64,000 bases of DNA from Brevibacterium renqingii (GTDB lineage Bacteria > Actinomycetota > Actinomycetes > Actinomycetales > Brevibacteriaceae). The position numbers and the translations under genes were made by a program. The stretch lies in NCBI RefSeq assembly GCF_017808105.1, contig NZ_JADBHF010000011.1, positions 62,001-126,000 of the forward strand. Direction: 5' to 3'. Of this stretch, positions 45,192-54,262 are shown piece after piece. How positions within the stretch are numbered: position 1 is the stretch's first letter; each line of letters begins with the position of its first letter. Below the pieces are notes generated by a model. The model was not told where the DNA came from. It saw nothing but the letters and a program-made list of their open reading frames with translations, and ran no database searches.

Positions 45192-46414
45192 AGGCGTCCC
45201 TTTCTCATGACGACGACGAGGAATGCCACGCCTCCGACGACCTCGACGATGATCGAGACGACGCCCTGGGCGTAGAAGATGTTCTTCATGATGAAGTACG
45301 CCCCGCCGAGGACCGTGAACGCGATGAGCGCGGCCATGGGCAGGATGTACTTGTGGTCGAAGGTGTCGGAGAACTGATAGGCGAGCATCGCGACAAGGAA
45401 GCCGAGGAAGACCATCGGCCCGATCATCGACACGGACACGGCCATGAGGATGGAGACGAAGAAGAGGATCTTCATCATTTCGAACTTGTGGTTGAGCCCC
45501 AGGTTGCTCGTGGTGTCCCGGCCCAGTGCGAGCACGTTGAGCCGGCCCGAGCTCGCGTAGATCGCGCCGCAGGCGAGTACGCACAGCGGGATCGCGAGTG
45601 GCAGATACGCGGAGTCCGAGTTCGCGATCGAACCGAAGAGACGGGCGGAGAGGATGTCGAACTCGCTCGGCGTCAGGGTCCGCTGCATGAAGGTCGCGAT
45701 CGAGCCGAGTCCGCCGCCGATGACGACGCCGATGAGCAGCATGATCGCCACGCTGCCGTGCCTGCCGGAGAGCAGCCAGCCGTAGAGCACCAGGGACAGG
45801 CCGACCATGACGATCAGCTGGATGGCGAAGGGCGCCAAGCCCTTGAGATCGACGATGGCGGTGACGCCGAAGAAGTACATCGCTCCGGTCTGGATCGCGA
45901 CGTAGAGCGATTCGAAGCCCATGATCGAGGGGGTGATGATCCGGTTGTTCGTCACCGTCTGGAAGGAGACCGTGGCGAAGGCCTGACTGAGGGCGACGAT
46001 GGCGAGGACGACGAGATTCTTCAACCGCAGCTGGGCGATGAGCCAGAATCCGTCATCGGTGATCGGCATCGGGTTGTCCCAGGCCAGCAGCCCGAGGGCG
46101 ACCGCCGCCGAGACGACGACGAGGGCTGCCATGATCACCCAGTACCGGCGCCGAGCCCGCGGAGTCGGCAGGGAGCCCGCCGACCGCCGAGGCGGACGCG
46201 AGGTCGAGCGCCGAGGCGGACGCGAGGTCGAGCGCCGAGGTAGGCCCGCGATCATCGACCGAGTCGCAGTCGCTGCCCCTGCCGCGCGAGCGTCAGCGTC
46301 GCCGCCCTCGGCCGGGCGGGTGCGCACGGCTGCAGTCTCCGTCTCCTGCGCGGAGGCGGGTGCCGTCTGGCTGCCGGGTGCCTGTGCGGTTGATGTGGAA
46401 GTCGTATCGTGCAT
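45188..46414 (-). CDS. Iron-siderophore ABC transporter permease (FecCD family), second subunit
   Basis: A 408-residue permease with nine or ten membrane helices from about residue 90. The GSIATFMQRTLTPSEFDILSARLFGSIANSD and GPMVFLGFLVAMLAYQFSDTFDHKYILPMAALIAFTVLGG blocks are typical FecCD coupling segments. The first 85 residues are a hydrophilic Ala/Arg/Ser-rich extension not found in most permeases; it holds RRSTSRPP repeats encoded by 24-bp units at 46185-46232. The ATG follows the first permease gene's stop directly. Confidence 0.93.
   Translation of the reverse strand: MHDTTSTSTAQAPGSQTAPASAQETETAAVRTRPAEGGDADARAAGAATATRSMIAGLPRRSTSRPPRRSTSRPPRRSAGSLPTPRARRRYWVIMAALVVVSAAVALGLLAWDNPMPITDDGFWLIAQLRLKNLVVLAIVALSQAFATVSFQTVTNNRIITPSIMGFESLYVAIQTGAMYFFGVTAIVDLKGLAPFAIQLIVMVGLSLVLYGWLLSGRHGSVAIMLLIGVVIGGGLGSIATFMQRTLTPSEFDILSARLFGSIANSDSAYLPLAIPLCVLACGAIYASSGRLNVLALGRDTTSNLGLNHKFEMMKILFFVSILMAVSVSMIGPMVFLGFLVAMLAYQFSDTFDHKYILPMAALIAFTVLGGAYFIMKNIFYAQGVVSIIVEVVGGVAFLVVVMRKGRL
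46185..46232. repeat. Two in-frame 24-bp tandem repeats in the permease N-terminal extension
   Basis: Units 46185-46208 and 46209-46232 are identical; a third partial unit follows. Each starts with the CGCCGAGGCGG word that recurs across the window. Confidence 0.9.
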
Positions 46415-46416
46415 CT

Positions 46417-47499
46417 TCAGCCCTTCTTCCGTGCGCGCATGAGGAGTGCGACGAACACCGCGGCGCCGACGACTCCGAGGATGAGGGACACCGGCACCTC
46501 GAACGGCATGACGATGATGCGGCCGATGAGATCGCAGACCGTGACGATCGCGATGCCCAGCAGGCAGACCCAGGGCAGGTTGCTGCGCAGGTCGTCGCCG
46601 CGCAGCATCGACACGATATTGGGCACGATGAGACCGAGGAACGGGAGGTTGCCGACGACGACGGTGACGATTCCCGTGGCGATGGACACGAGGATCGTGC
46701 CGATGAGGATGATCCGGTTGTAGTTGAGCCCGACGTTCGTCGCGATCTCCTTGCCCAGCCCCGCCACGGTGAAGCGGTCAGCCGCGACGAAGACGGCGGC
46801 GACGACGAGGGCGACGATCCACAGCACCTCGTACTGCCCGCGCAGGATCGAGGTGAAGCTGCCGGCGAACCAGATGCCCAGGCTCTGGAGCATGTCCATC
46901 TGGACGGCGACGAAGGTCGAGATCGCGCCGACCACGGCTCCGAGCATGATGCCGATGATGGGCACGATGAGCGAGGACTTCAGCGAGACGCGGCGGAGGA
47001 ACAGGAAGAAGATGATGGTGCCGAGGAACGCGGCGATGATCGCGCCGATCATCCGCGCGAGGATCGAGGCGTCGGGATAGATGATGACGGTGAGCATGAG
47101 GCCGAGTCCGGCCCATTCCGTCGTGCCCGTCGTCGTCGGTTCGACGAAGCGGTTCTGAGTCAGCAGCTGCATGACGAGCCCGCACATCGCCATCGCCGCT
47201 CCCGAGAGGACGAGGGCGATGGTGCGCGGAACGCGGGTGATCTGGAACATCTCGGCTCCGCCTTCGCCGCCGAAGATGTCGTAGACACCGGTCAGCAGCG
47301 AGGCCGCGAGCAGAGCGAGGACACCGAGGACGCTGAGCAGGAACTTCCAGTCCAGCAGCTGTCCCACCACCGCCGAGGCGGGTTCCACGGATGCGGTTCG
47401 GACGCGGGGGGCCGGACGGATGCCAGCCTCGGTGATGGACGTGCGACTGCCGGCACCGGTGTCACCGGTGCCGGCAGTGCTGCGTGGGGCTCGTGTCAT
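46417..47499 (-). CDS. Iron-siderophore ABC transporter permease (FecCD family), first subunit
   Basis: A 360-residue permease with about nine helices after a hydrophilic 45-residue N-terminus. TRVPRTIALVLSGAAMAMCGLVMQLLTQNRFVEPTTTGTTEWAGLGLML is the diagnostic FecCD N-terminal block; VVVGNLPFLGLIVPNIVSMLRGDDLRSNLPW contains the cytoplasmic EAA-like loop. It lies 15 bases after the binding-protein gene and abuts the second permease gene, so the complex is a heterodimer. Confidence 0.95.
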   Translation of the reverse strand: MTRAPRSTAGTGDTGAGSRTSITEAGIRPAPRVRTASVEPASAVVGQLLDWKFLLSVLGVLALLAASLLTGVYDIFGGEGGAEMFQITRVPRTIALVLSGAAMAMCGLVMQLLTQNRFVEPTTTGTTEWAGLGLMLTVIIYPDASILARMIGAIIAAFLGTIIFFLFLRRVSLKSSLIVPIIGIMLGAVVGAISTFVAVQMDMLQSLGIWFAGSFTSILRGQYEVLWIVALVVAAVFVAADRFTVAGLGKEIATNVGLNYNRIILIGTILVSIATGIVTVVVGNLPFLGLIVPNIVSMLRGDDLRSNLPWVCLLGIAIVTVCDLIGRIIVMPFEVPVSLILGVVGAAVFVALLMRARKKG

Positions 47500-47514
47500 G
47501 CGCGGGAGCGGACC

Positions 47515-48510
47515 TTACTTGCCTTCGAGCTTGTCGGCGAAGGAGTTGAAGAACTCGGTGTAGGTCTGGATTCCCTCGTTGAGGTAGGTGTCCTCCGGGA
47601 AGTAGACGATCTTGTCGTCCTTGATCGCGGGGACGTCCTTGAGCGCTTCCGAGTCCTCGAGGACCTCTGCGGCGGGGGCAGAGCCCTCGTCACGGTCCTC
47701 GGGCGCGAAGGAGGCGTCGCGGTCCATGACGAGCATGAGGTCGGGGTTCGAGTCGGCGATGGCCTCGACGGAGACGTCGTCGCCCTGGTGGTCCTCACTG
47801 CTCTCCTCGACCTCGAGGGCCGGGTTCAGGTCGAGGATGTCGAAGACCGGTCCGACGGTGCGGCCGACCGAGGGCGCGGAGTATCCGATATCGCCCGCCG
47901 AGGTGATCAGGCCCATGGCCTTGTCGTTCTCGTCATATGCCGAGCGCGCGCGTTCGATCGAGGCGTCGAAGTCCTCGATGAGCTTCTTCGCCTCGTCCTG
48001 CTTGCCGAAGACCTCGCCGAGGACGGTGGTCTGGCGCTTGAGCTCGTCGTCGAAGGGCTCGTCATCACGGGGATCGAGCTCGAGGATGGTGGCGTCCGGG
48101 GCGAGCTTGGCCAGGTCATCGTGGTACTGGGAGAAGCGCTGTCCGTTGATGATGAGATCGGGCTTGGCCTCGACGACCTTCTCGAGGTCGGGCTCGCGGT
48201 GGGAGCCGAGGTCGAGGATCGAGTCGTCCTTCGTGTAGCTGAGGTCATCGGGCATGAGTGAAACAGCGCCGGCGCTGAGTTCGATGCCCCAGGTGTCGAG
48301 GGTCTCGAATGTGCGGTTGTCAGTGGCGACCACGGACTCAGGAGGATTGGCAACGGTCTGCTTGCCGCTGTTGTCCTCGACCTCGATCGTGTTGCTGCCG
48401 GAGTCTTCGGCGCTGGCCTTGTTCTCATCGGAACCGGATGAGCCGCAGCCGGCGAGAGTGAGAGCGACGACGCCCGCCAGGGCACTCAGTTGAAGGCGAG
48501 TCGAAACCAT
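47515..48510 (-). CDS. Siderophore-binding lipoprotein (FatB/YclQ-like)
   Basis: A 331-residue substrate-binding protein. The signal sequence ends in LTLAGC, a lipobox with the lipidated Cys at about residue 22, so it is anchored outside the membrane. PPESVVATDNRTFETLDTWGIELSAGAVSLMP and LEKVVEAKPDLIINGQRFSQYHDDLAKLAPDATILEL fit the class-III binding proteins FatB/YclQ/CeuE for catecholate or mixed siderophores. AGGACC precedes the ATG. First gene of an iron-regulated operon. Confidence 0.95.
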   Translation of the reverse strand: MVSTRLQLSALAGVVALTLAGCGSSGSDENKASAEDSGSNTIEVEDNSGKQTVANPPESVVATDNRTFETLDTWGIELSAGAVSLMPDDLSYTKDDSILDLGSHREPDLEKVVEAKPDLIINGQRFSQYHDDLAKLAPDATILELDPRDDEPFDDELKRQTTVLGEVFGKQDEAKKLIEDFDASIERARSAYDENDKAMGLITSAGDIGYSAPSVGRTVGPVFDILDLNPALEVEESSEDHQGDDVSVEAIADSNPDLMLVMDRDASFAPEDRDEGSAPAAEVLEDSEALKDVPAIKDDKIVYFPEDTYLNEGIQTYTEFFNSFADKLEGK

Positions 48511-48565
48511 GGGGTCCTACTTCCTGATATGAACGGATTGGAGAAACGTGTGCACGCACTGAAAG

Positions 48566-48584
48566 TAAGCTTAGCCTAGGCTAC
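48566..48584 (-). promoter_or_regulatory. DtxR/IdeR-like iron box upstream of the siderophore operon
   Basis: GTAGCCTAGGCTAAGCTTA on the minus strand matches the TTAGGTTAGGCTAACCTAA consensus at most core positions. A TTGACT -35 lies just upstream, so the box covers the -10 region and would mediate Fe(II)-dependent repression. Confidence 0.75.
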
Positions 48585-48693
48585 GAAAATAAAGTCAAAG
48601 AAATATGACGTTAACCACGTCACACTTCTCGCGAGACGAATGCCTGCGCCCGGCGCAGGCGGCAGCGCTCACATCCGCTTCACCGCACTCGTT

Positions 48694-49698
48694 TCAGATC
48701 GCGGCGACGAGCCGCTCGACCTCTTCCCGAGTGTCGGCCGCAGCGATCGGCCCGCCGGTTCCCCCGCGGCTGACCTGGAGTCCCGCCTCCTCGACGATGA
48801 CCGCCCCGCCGGCATAGTCATAGATCCCCAGACCACGTTCGGCGTATCCGTTGACCCGCCCTTCGGCGACCATGCACAGATCGATGGAGGCCGCGCCGCA
48901 GCGACGCAGATCGTCGTAGCCGCTCATGAGATTCTCGAGCTTGGCCAACTGCGGGCCCCTACTGTTCCCGGTGTAGGCGAATCCGGTGGCGAGCAGCCTC
49001 CCCGACAGACCGGCCGGCGTTCCCCGCAGGCGTCGCGCGCGGATTCCCGCAGCGGAGTGGTCGGACAGCCGCCCCTCGACACGGTAGGCACCGTGGCCGG
49101 CGGCTGCCAGCCACGTGGCGTTCAGCCCCGGAGAGGCGACGAAACCGATGCGCCATGGTCCGAGGCCGAGGCCGGCTCCGCTGTCGACAGAGCGGCCGTC
49201 CGGTGACGCACCATCCGAGGAGGCCGTGCTTGCAGCCGCTTCGCAGACACCGACCGAGAAGGCGTGGTATTCGATTCCTCGGACATAGTTGACGGTGCCG
49301 TCGATGGGATCGACATGCCATTCCAGGGTCGCACCGCCGTCACTGAGATCGGCCAGGCCTCCAGTCTCGGGGTCGAAGCCGCAGAGCCTGCCGAGGAATT
49401 CGGCGGAGAAGAACTCGACCGGGTCGAGTGCAGGCGAATCCTCCTCGCCGACCATGAGATCGTGCGGCCTGACCTGCGAGAGGTAGCCGCGGACGAGCGC
49501 TTCGATCTGAGCATCGGCCCGGGTGACGAGATCGTTCGGCGAGGTCTTCGTATCGACGATGCGCGCATCGAGGCTGGCCCCGAGAAGCGGTCGCCAGGCG
49601 AGCATCTGCTCCCAGGCCATGAGCGACAGGTCGGAGGCGATGCGGATGAGGGGGAGGTCGGCGATCTCGGCGGGCAGCGTTTCGGGCTCGGAGTTCAT
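48694..49698 (-). CDS. Inositol monophosphatase family protein
   Basis: A 334-residue Mg-dependent, Li-sensitive-type phosphatase. The metal-site motifs are present: MVGEEDSP (about residues 82-89), DPIDGTVNYVRGIEYHAFSVGV (about 133-154) and YDYAGGAVIVEEAGLQV near the end. An Ala/Ser/Asp-rich insert follows the second motif. Substrates in the family include inositol-1-P, histidinol-P and PAP, and cannot be told apart here. TAGAGT six bases before the ATG suggests a leaderless start. Confidence 0.9.
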   Translation of the reverse strand: MNSEPETLPAEIADLPLIRIASDLSLMAWEQMLAWRPLLGASLDARIVDTKTSPNDLVTRADAQIEALVRGYLSQVRPHDLMVGEEDSPALDPVEFFSAEFLGRLCGFDPETGGLADLSDGGATLEWHVDPIDGTVNYVRGIEYHAFSVGVCEAAASTASSDGASPDGRSVDSGAGLGLGPWRIGFVASPGLNATWLAAAGHGAYRVEGRLSDHSAAGIRARRLRGTPAGLSGRLLATGFAYTGNSRGPQLAKLENLMSGYDDLRRCGAASIDLCMVAEGRVNGYAERGLGIYDYAGGAVIVEEAGLQVSRGGTGGPIAAADTREEVERLVAAI

Positions 49699-49704
49699 AC
49701 GGCC

Positions 49705-49710
49705 ACTCTA
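49705..49710 (-). promoter_or_regulatory. -10 element TAGAGT, probable leaderless start of the phosphatase gene
   Basis: TAGAGT, six bases, ATG on the minus strand; no ribosome-binding site in the spacer. Confidence 0.5.
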
Positions 49711-50187
49711 GACAACATGCCCCCTGGCCGCCCATGGACCCGGGCCAGCACCTTCCTGTAACAAGACTGCAATACTTCCGCGAGTATGTACTTCTTGTAT
49801 CTAAGCCGTTCGAAGCCGACTGCGGACCGTGGAATTCCGCTATTTCCTCCGCGCTCTGCACACTCTGCTCCGGCCGGTGTTTATCGCCGCTCATTCCTCG
49901 ACGCGAAAGTCGCACCTCTTCGAATCACCGCATTCGAGGTGGGATTTTCCTGATCGATCCGAGAAACGCATGCGCGCAATTATGCACCCGTCACACCGTT
50001 TTACCGAGCAGTAGGATTTCTTGTTATCGAACAGTGATGGAAATCGGCCATCGAACGGCCAGGGCACGTCCACGGAACACACAAGGGCGGTGACCCATGT
50101 CGCCCATGGATCACCGCCCGGTGTGCGCGCAGGTGCGGCCCGACCCTGAAGGGTGAAGCGAAGCCGCTTCCGCCCGTTCTCCCGCGG
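49711..50187. other. AT-richer intergenic stretch
   Basis: Noticeably less GC-rich than its surroundings (49750-50045). Short open frames have no ribosome-binding sites or family features. It may be the remnant of transferred DNA. The terminator of the small HTH gene lies at its right end. Confidence 0.5.
50085..50119 (-). terminator. Terminator hairpin after the small HTH gene
   Basis: GGGCGGTGA and TCACCGCCC pair perfectly around a 17-base loop, about 70 bases after the stop codon. Confidence 0.6.
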
Positions 50188-50442
50188 TCAGACGGGGTCC
50201 GGGACGCCCGCTTTCGGTTCGCTGCGCTTGACCGGCCCGTGCCTGCGCACGATCTCCTGCACGGCCTGCGAGGAGGTTCCGGCCGCCTCGGCGATCGCTC
50301 CGAAGGTGGCCCCTTCTTCACGCGCACGCAGAATGGCCATCACATAGTCTGTGTTGAGTTTCGATCGCTGCCGAGCGACCTTTCGGACAACGCCGACTAA
50401 TGCCGACTGATCATCTGTCAATTCACGAGCTCGACGCGACAT
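50188..50442 (-). CDS. Small helix-turn-helix protein
   Basis: An 84-residue basic protein with one helix-turn-helix (ILRAREEGATFGAIAEAAGTSSQAVQEIVRRHG, about residues 37-69). The ATG of MSRRARE follows GGGAAGAG at good distance; an ATG seven codons earlier is a weaker alternative. The upstream region has an inverted repeat across its promoter, which suggests autoregulation. Such small HTH proteins may be DNA-binding partners or antitoxin-like regulators, but no toxin gene is near. Confidence 0.75.
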   Translation of the reverse strand: MSRRARELTDDQSALVGVVRKVARQRSKLNTDYVMAILRAREEGATFGAIAEAAGTSSQAVQEIVRRHGPVKRSEPKAGVPDPV

Positions 50443-50484
50443 GGTCTCTTCCCTTGCATTCATGCTGTGGCCCGTTGCCACGAA

Positions 50485-50528
50485 TTGGTGTAGTCCCATT
50501 AGATACCACGAATATGGCAATACACCAA
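50485..50528. promoter_or_regulatory. Inverted repeat over the promoter of the small HTH gene
   Basis: TTGGTGTA (50485-50492) and TACACCAA (50521-50528) are exact inverted copies. On the minus strand the outer copy supplies a TTGGTG -35, 17 bases from a TATCTA -10, so the repeat brackets the promoter. Confidence 0.5.
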
Positions 50529-50585
50529 GAATTCCCGGATATCGGAATCCATGCCACACAAGAGCGCCGTTCTGAGCTTGCGAGA

Positions 50586-50601
50586 TAACGAAACGATAAC
50601 G
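50586..50601 (+). promoter_or_regulatory. Direct-repeat site TAACGAAACGATAACG upstream of the FAD/Fe-S dehydrogenase
   Basis: Identical to the minus-strand site at 24211-24226 upstream of ectA, and 57 bases before the dehydrogenase start. Two TAACG half-sites are 11 bases apart. Confidence 0.5.
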
Positions 50602-50657
50602 TTCTTATGAGTTGGCGATGACTTCTGCGACGACCCGTTCCGAGGCGAAAGGACTCG

Positions 50658-53600
50658 ATGTTCCGGCAACCCAAGTGGCACAATGCGGACATGACGACTA
50701 TGGCCCATCCCACCGGCGCGAATCGGGCGACCGTCGATGACGACGAGTCCACGACACCGCTGCCCACCACACTCGCGGTCGAGTTCCGTGCCGCGGGCAT
50801 CAGCGACTTCAGCACCGAGAGCACGGACAGAGCCGCTTTCTCCTCCGACGGCTCTCTCTTCCGGCTCGTCCCCGCCGCCATCGTCTTCCCTCGAGACGAG
50901 GACGAGGTGCGCCGCGTCCTTGCGATCTCGCGCCGCCTCGGGGTGCCCATCACCAGCCGCGGGGCCGGGACCTCGATCGCGGGCAATGCCATCGGCCGCG
51001 GGATCGTTCTCGATTTCTCCCGCCATATGAATGAGGTCCTCGAACTCGACCCGCAGGAGCATTCGGCGTGGGTCGAGGCCGGCTGCATCCACGCCCACCT
51101 GCAGAAGCAGGCCAGACCGCACGGGCTGCGCTTCGGTCCGGACCCCTCCACGCATACGCGCTGCACGATCGGCGGGATGATCGGCAACAATGCCTGCGGC
51201 CCCAGGGCCCTGGGCTACGGACGCACCGGCGACAACATCCTCGCGCTCAAGGTCATGCTCGTCGACGGCACCGTCGTCACCCTCGACGATACGGACTGCT
51301 CCGAGACGTTCCCTCGTCTGCACGAACTCGTCGCGAAGCACCTCGGGACCATCCGGCGGGACTTCGGCACCTTCTCCCGCCAGGTCTCCGGGTACGGGCT
51401 CGAATCCCTCCTGCCGGAGAACGGCTTTGATCTGCGCCGCGCCTTCGCCGGCACCGAGGGCACATGGGGCATCATCCTGGCGGCGAAGATGCGGCTGGTC
51501 AAGAACCCGAGCTTCACCTCGGCGGTGGTGCTCGGCTACGAGGACATGGTCGCGGCCGCCCACGACGCGCCGCTGCTGAAAGACTTCCCCGTCGCCGCCT
51601 GCGAGGGCCTCGACTCGCGCATGCTCGACCGGGTCATCGCGACCAAGGGAGCCCAGGCGATTCCGCACCTGCCCGAAGGCGGCGGCTGGCTCGTCGTCGA
51701 ACTCACCGGTGAGGACGAACCTGAGCTCGAACGGGAGACGCAGCGGCTCATCACCGAGTCGAAGTCCCTCGACTCGGCGGTTCTCGACGCCCAGGCGGCC
51801 GCCGAGGTCTGGGGGATCCGCGCTGACGGCGCCGGTCTCGTCTCCCGCACCCCCGACGGTCGCGATGCCCACGCCGGATGGGAGGACTCTGCGGTTCCGG
51901 TCGACCACCTCGGCGATTACCTGCACGATCTCATGGAGCTGCTCGACGAGCACGGACTGTGGGCCATCCCCTATGGTCATTTCGGGGACGGCTGCCTGCA
52001 CATGCGCGTGGACTTCCCGCTCGAGGACCCGAACGGCCCCCAGGTGATGCGGGAGTTCATGGTCGCAGCCACGAAGCTCGTGGCGCGCTACGGCGGCTCG
52101 GTCTCCGGCGAGCACGGCGACGGCCGGGCGCGTTCCGAACTGCTCACCCTCATGTACACCCCTGCGGCAATCGATCTGTTCGCCGAGGTCAAGAGACTGT
52201 TCGATCCACGGCACCTGCTCAACCCGGGTGTCATCGTCGATCCCGATGCGCTCAGCGAATCGATCCGGCTGACTCAGCTGCCCCTGCGTCAGGAGCTGCC
52301 CGGCGGCCTGGCCATGGCCTACGAAGGCGAGTCCGCGGGCTTCGCCTCGGCCGTGCACCGGTGCACCGGGATCGGCAAGTGCCGTGCGGACTCGGCAGCC
52401 GATGGGGGCACCATGTGCCCGTCCTACCAGGCCACACGTGATGAGCGGCATTCGACGCGGGGGCGCGCCCGGGTGCTGCAGGAAATGGTCTCCGGAGATC
52501 TGCTCGAACCGCGGTGGGACTCCCCCGAGGTCCACGAGGCGCTCGACCTGTGCCTGTCGTGCAAGGCCTGCGGCACGGAGTGCCCGACGGGGACGGACAT
52601 GTCCACGTACAAGGCCGAGGTCCTCTACCAGTCCTACCGCGGCAGACTGCGGCCGATGAAGCACTATGTGCTCGGCTTCCTCCCGCAGATCGCGCGCCTG
52701 TCTGCTCCGTTGGCGCCCGTGGTCAATCGAGTGACGGGCCTGCCGGTCCTCTCGACGATGGCGAAGCGGATCGGCGGCATCGACGTGCGTCGTTCGATCC
52801 CGCAGTTCGCTGCCACGACCTTCCGCAAGTGGTGGGCGACCGGCGCCGAGGCGGGCGCACGACCGGATGACGCGCAGGATGCGGACGCCGCCTCGGGGGT
52901 CCGGAGGCCCCGGGCCGAATCGGGTGGGTCAGGCGAGACCGCCGAGGTGGTCCTGTTCGCCGACTCCTGGTCGAACCACTTCACCCCGCGCAGCCTCGCC
53001 GCGGCCGTCGCCGTACTCGAGCACGCCGGCGTCACGGTGCGCGTGATCGATCAGACCGTGTGCTGCGGCCTGGCGCTGATCTCGACCGGTCAGCTCGACG
53101 CTGCGCGGGCGAACCTCTCGGAGACGATCACGGCCCTCGACGCCACGGGGGATGTGCCGATCATCGGCGTCGAGCCCTCCTGCCTGGCCACGCTCAAGGA
53201 CGATTCGCGCAAACTCGTCGCCGATGAGGCCTCGAATCGGGTGGCCGATCGGGTGCAGACCCTGGCCCAGTACCTGCTGAGCATCGGCGCCGAACTGCCC
53301 GATCTGCGCGGAGTCGAAGCACTCGTCCAGCCGCACTGCCATCAGTCGGCGATCTTCGGCACCGCCGCGGACAAGGAGCTGCTGGCTCGGGCGGGGGCGA
53401 GCAGCGAGTTCCTCGGCGGCTGCTGCGGACTGGCCGGGAACTTCGGTGTCGAGGAAGGTCACTATGAGACCTCGGTCGCCGTCGCCGAGGTGGCTCTGCT
53501 GCCGGCGCTGCGGAAGCAGAGCGCCGAGGCGGGAACGGAGTCACGCCTGCAGGTGGTGCTCGCCGACGGGTACTCGTGTCGGACGCAGATCACGGACCTC

Positions 53601-53669
53601 AGCGACGCCGCGGGCGTGTCATTGGCCGAACTGCTGGCTTGGGGCTGGGGGCTGGAACCCCAGCGATAG
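50658..53669 (+). CDS. FAD-linked and 4Fe-4S D-2-hydroxyacid dehydrogenase (D-lactate/D-2-hydroxyglutarate type)
   Basis: A 1003-residue membrane-associated flavoprotein. The FAD_binding_4 domain (PAAIVFPRDEDEVRRVLAISRRLGVPITSRGAGTSIAGNA, about residues 70-110; GGMIGNNACGPRALGYGRT) and FAD-oxidase C domain (YGHFGDGCLHMRVDF; SGEHGDGRARSELL) are followed by a ferredoxin-like part (CTGIGKCRADS...MCPSY; CLSCKACGTECPTGTDM) and a CCG-domain part (VCCGLALISTGQL; GGCCGLAGNFG). This layout oxidises D-lactate or D-2-hydroxyglutarate and delivers electrons to the quinone pool. AAAGGA precedes the ATG; an ATG 11 codons on is the alternative. Confidence 0.93.
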   Translation: MFRQPKWHNADMTTMAHPTGANRATVDDDESTTPLPTTLAVEFRAAGISDFSTESTDRAAFSSDGSLFRLVPAAIVFPRDEDEVRRVLAISRRLGVPITSRGAGTSIAGNAIGRGIVLDFSRHMNEVLELDPQEHSAWVEAGCIHAHLQKQARPHGLRFGPDPSTHTRCTIGGMIGNNACGPRALGYGRTGDNILALKVMLVDGTVVTLDDTDCSETFPRLHELVAKHLGTIRRDFGTFSRQVSGYGLESLLPENGFDLRRAFAGTEGTWGIILAAKMRLVKNPSFTSAVVLGYEDMVAAAHDAPLLKDFPVAACEGLDSRMLDRVIATKGAQAIPHLPEGGGWLVVELTGEDEPELERETQRLITESKSLDSAVLDAQAAAEVWGIRADGAGLVSRTPDGRDAHAGWEDSAVPVDHLGDYLHDLMELLDEHGLWAIPYGHFGDGCLHMRVDFPLEDPNGPQVMREFMVAATKLVARYGGSVSGEHGDGRARSELLTLMYTPAAIDLFAEVKRLFDPRHLLNPGVIVDPDALSESIRLTQLPLRQELPGGLAMAYEGESAGFASAVHRCTGIGKCRADSAADGGTMCPSYQATRDERHSTRGRARVLQEMVSGDLLEPRWDSPEVHEALDLCLSCKACGTECPTGTDMSTYKAEVLYQSYRGRLRPMKHYVLGFLPQIARLSAPLAPVVNRVTGLPVLSTMAKRIGGIDVRRSIPQFAATTFRKWWATGAEAGARPDDAQDADAASGVRRPRAESGGSGETAEVVLFADSWSNHFTPRSLAAAVAVLEHAGVTVRVIDQTVCCGLALISTGQLDAARANLSETITALDATGDVPIIGVEPSCLATLKDDSRKLVADEASNRVADRVQTLAQYLLSIGAELPDLRGVEALVQPHCHQSAIFGTAADKELLARAGASSEFLGGCCGLAGNFGVEEGHYETSVAVAEVALLPALRKQSAEAGTESRLQVVLADGYSCRTQITDLSDAAGVSLAELLAWGWGLEPQR

Positions 53670-53687
53670 GGGCATTCGGGCCTTCAC

Positions 53688-53790
53688 GGGGCGAGACGCT
53701 CAGGCCCTCATGGTGCGAGTCCGCTCAGGCCCTCGTCACCACGGGCCGCTCAGGCCTTCGCCGCGACCGGCCGCTCAGGCCTTCGCGGTG
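53688..53790. repeat. Degenerate tandem repeat around the stop codon of the universal stress gene
   Basis: Four copies of a CGCTCAGGCCYTCRY-type segment spaced 30-33 bases apart. The rightmost lies in the last codons of the stress-protein gene, so the array looks like a stuttered copy of the gene's 3' end. Confidence 0.65.
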
Positions 53791-54164
53791 AGGACCGGGA
53801 CTTCGGCTTCGAGGAGGATCCGCTGAGCCTGGGATCCGAGGATGAATTTCCCGATCGCGGAGCGTTTGCGCAGGCCGATGACGATCAGCTGGGCTTCGTA
53901 TTCGGTGGCAAGCTCGTTGAGCGTGCCGGGCAGGTCGTCCTCGTGGTCGGGCTGGAGCACCTCGACCTCGATGTCCGATTCCCTGCCGAGGTCGACGATC
54001 CTCTTGATCTCGTCCTCACCGATCTCGGTCGGAGTCCCGCTGGCACCACGGCGCTGTGAGTTGATCACGACGGCAGTGCTCGACCGCAGTTTGGCCTCCG
54101 CGAAACCCGCACGCAGAGCAGCCTCACCCTCGGGAGCAGGTAGGTAGCCAATGAGAATCGTCAT
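53775..54164 (-). CDS. Universal stress protein family protein
   Basis: A 129-residue UspA-fold protein: MTILIGYLPAPEGEAALRAGFAEAKLRSSTAVVINS, the acidic middle, and LIVIGLRKRSAIGKFILGSQAQRILLEAEVPVL. The C-terminal G-x2-G-x9-G-type ATP loop is only partly kept (GLRKRSAIGKFILGSQA), so ATP binding is possible. The ATG at 54164 has a TATACT -10 at leaderless spacing. Confidence 0.9.
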   Translation of the reverse strand: MTILIGYLPAPEGEAALRAGFAEAKLRSSTAVVINSQRRGASGTPTEIGEDEIKRIVDLGRESDIEVEVLQPDHEDDLPGTLNELATEYEAQLIVIGLRKRSAIGKFILGSQAQRILLEAEVPVLTAKA

Positions 54165-54171
54165 GGCCCCC

Positions 54172-54177
54172 AGTATA
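54172..54177 (-). promoter_or_regulatory. -10 element TATACT, probable leaderless start of the stress-protein gene
   Basis: TATACT, seven bases, ATG on the minus strand. The hexamer is close to the sigma-70 optimum. Confidence 0.6.
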
Positions 54178-54262
54178 TTGTCAGCCGCGCACATCAGTCA
54201 TTCCGGTCTCACCATGACGTCCCGCCCGGCTCGCCGGCGGCTCCTTTCCCGGCAGACAGCGC

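Noticed and set aside
50499-52664. Open frame of 721 codons on the minus strand, antisense to the FAD/Fe-S dehydrogenase
   Set aside because: Same GC artefact; the sense frame has complete FAD and Fe-S motifs and the antisense product has none.
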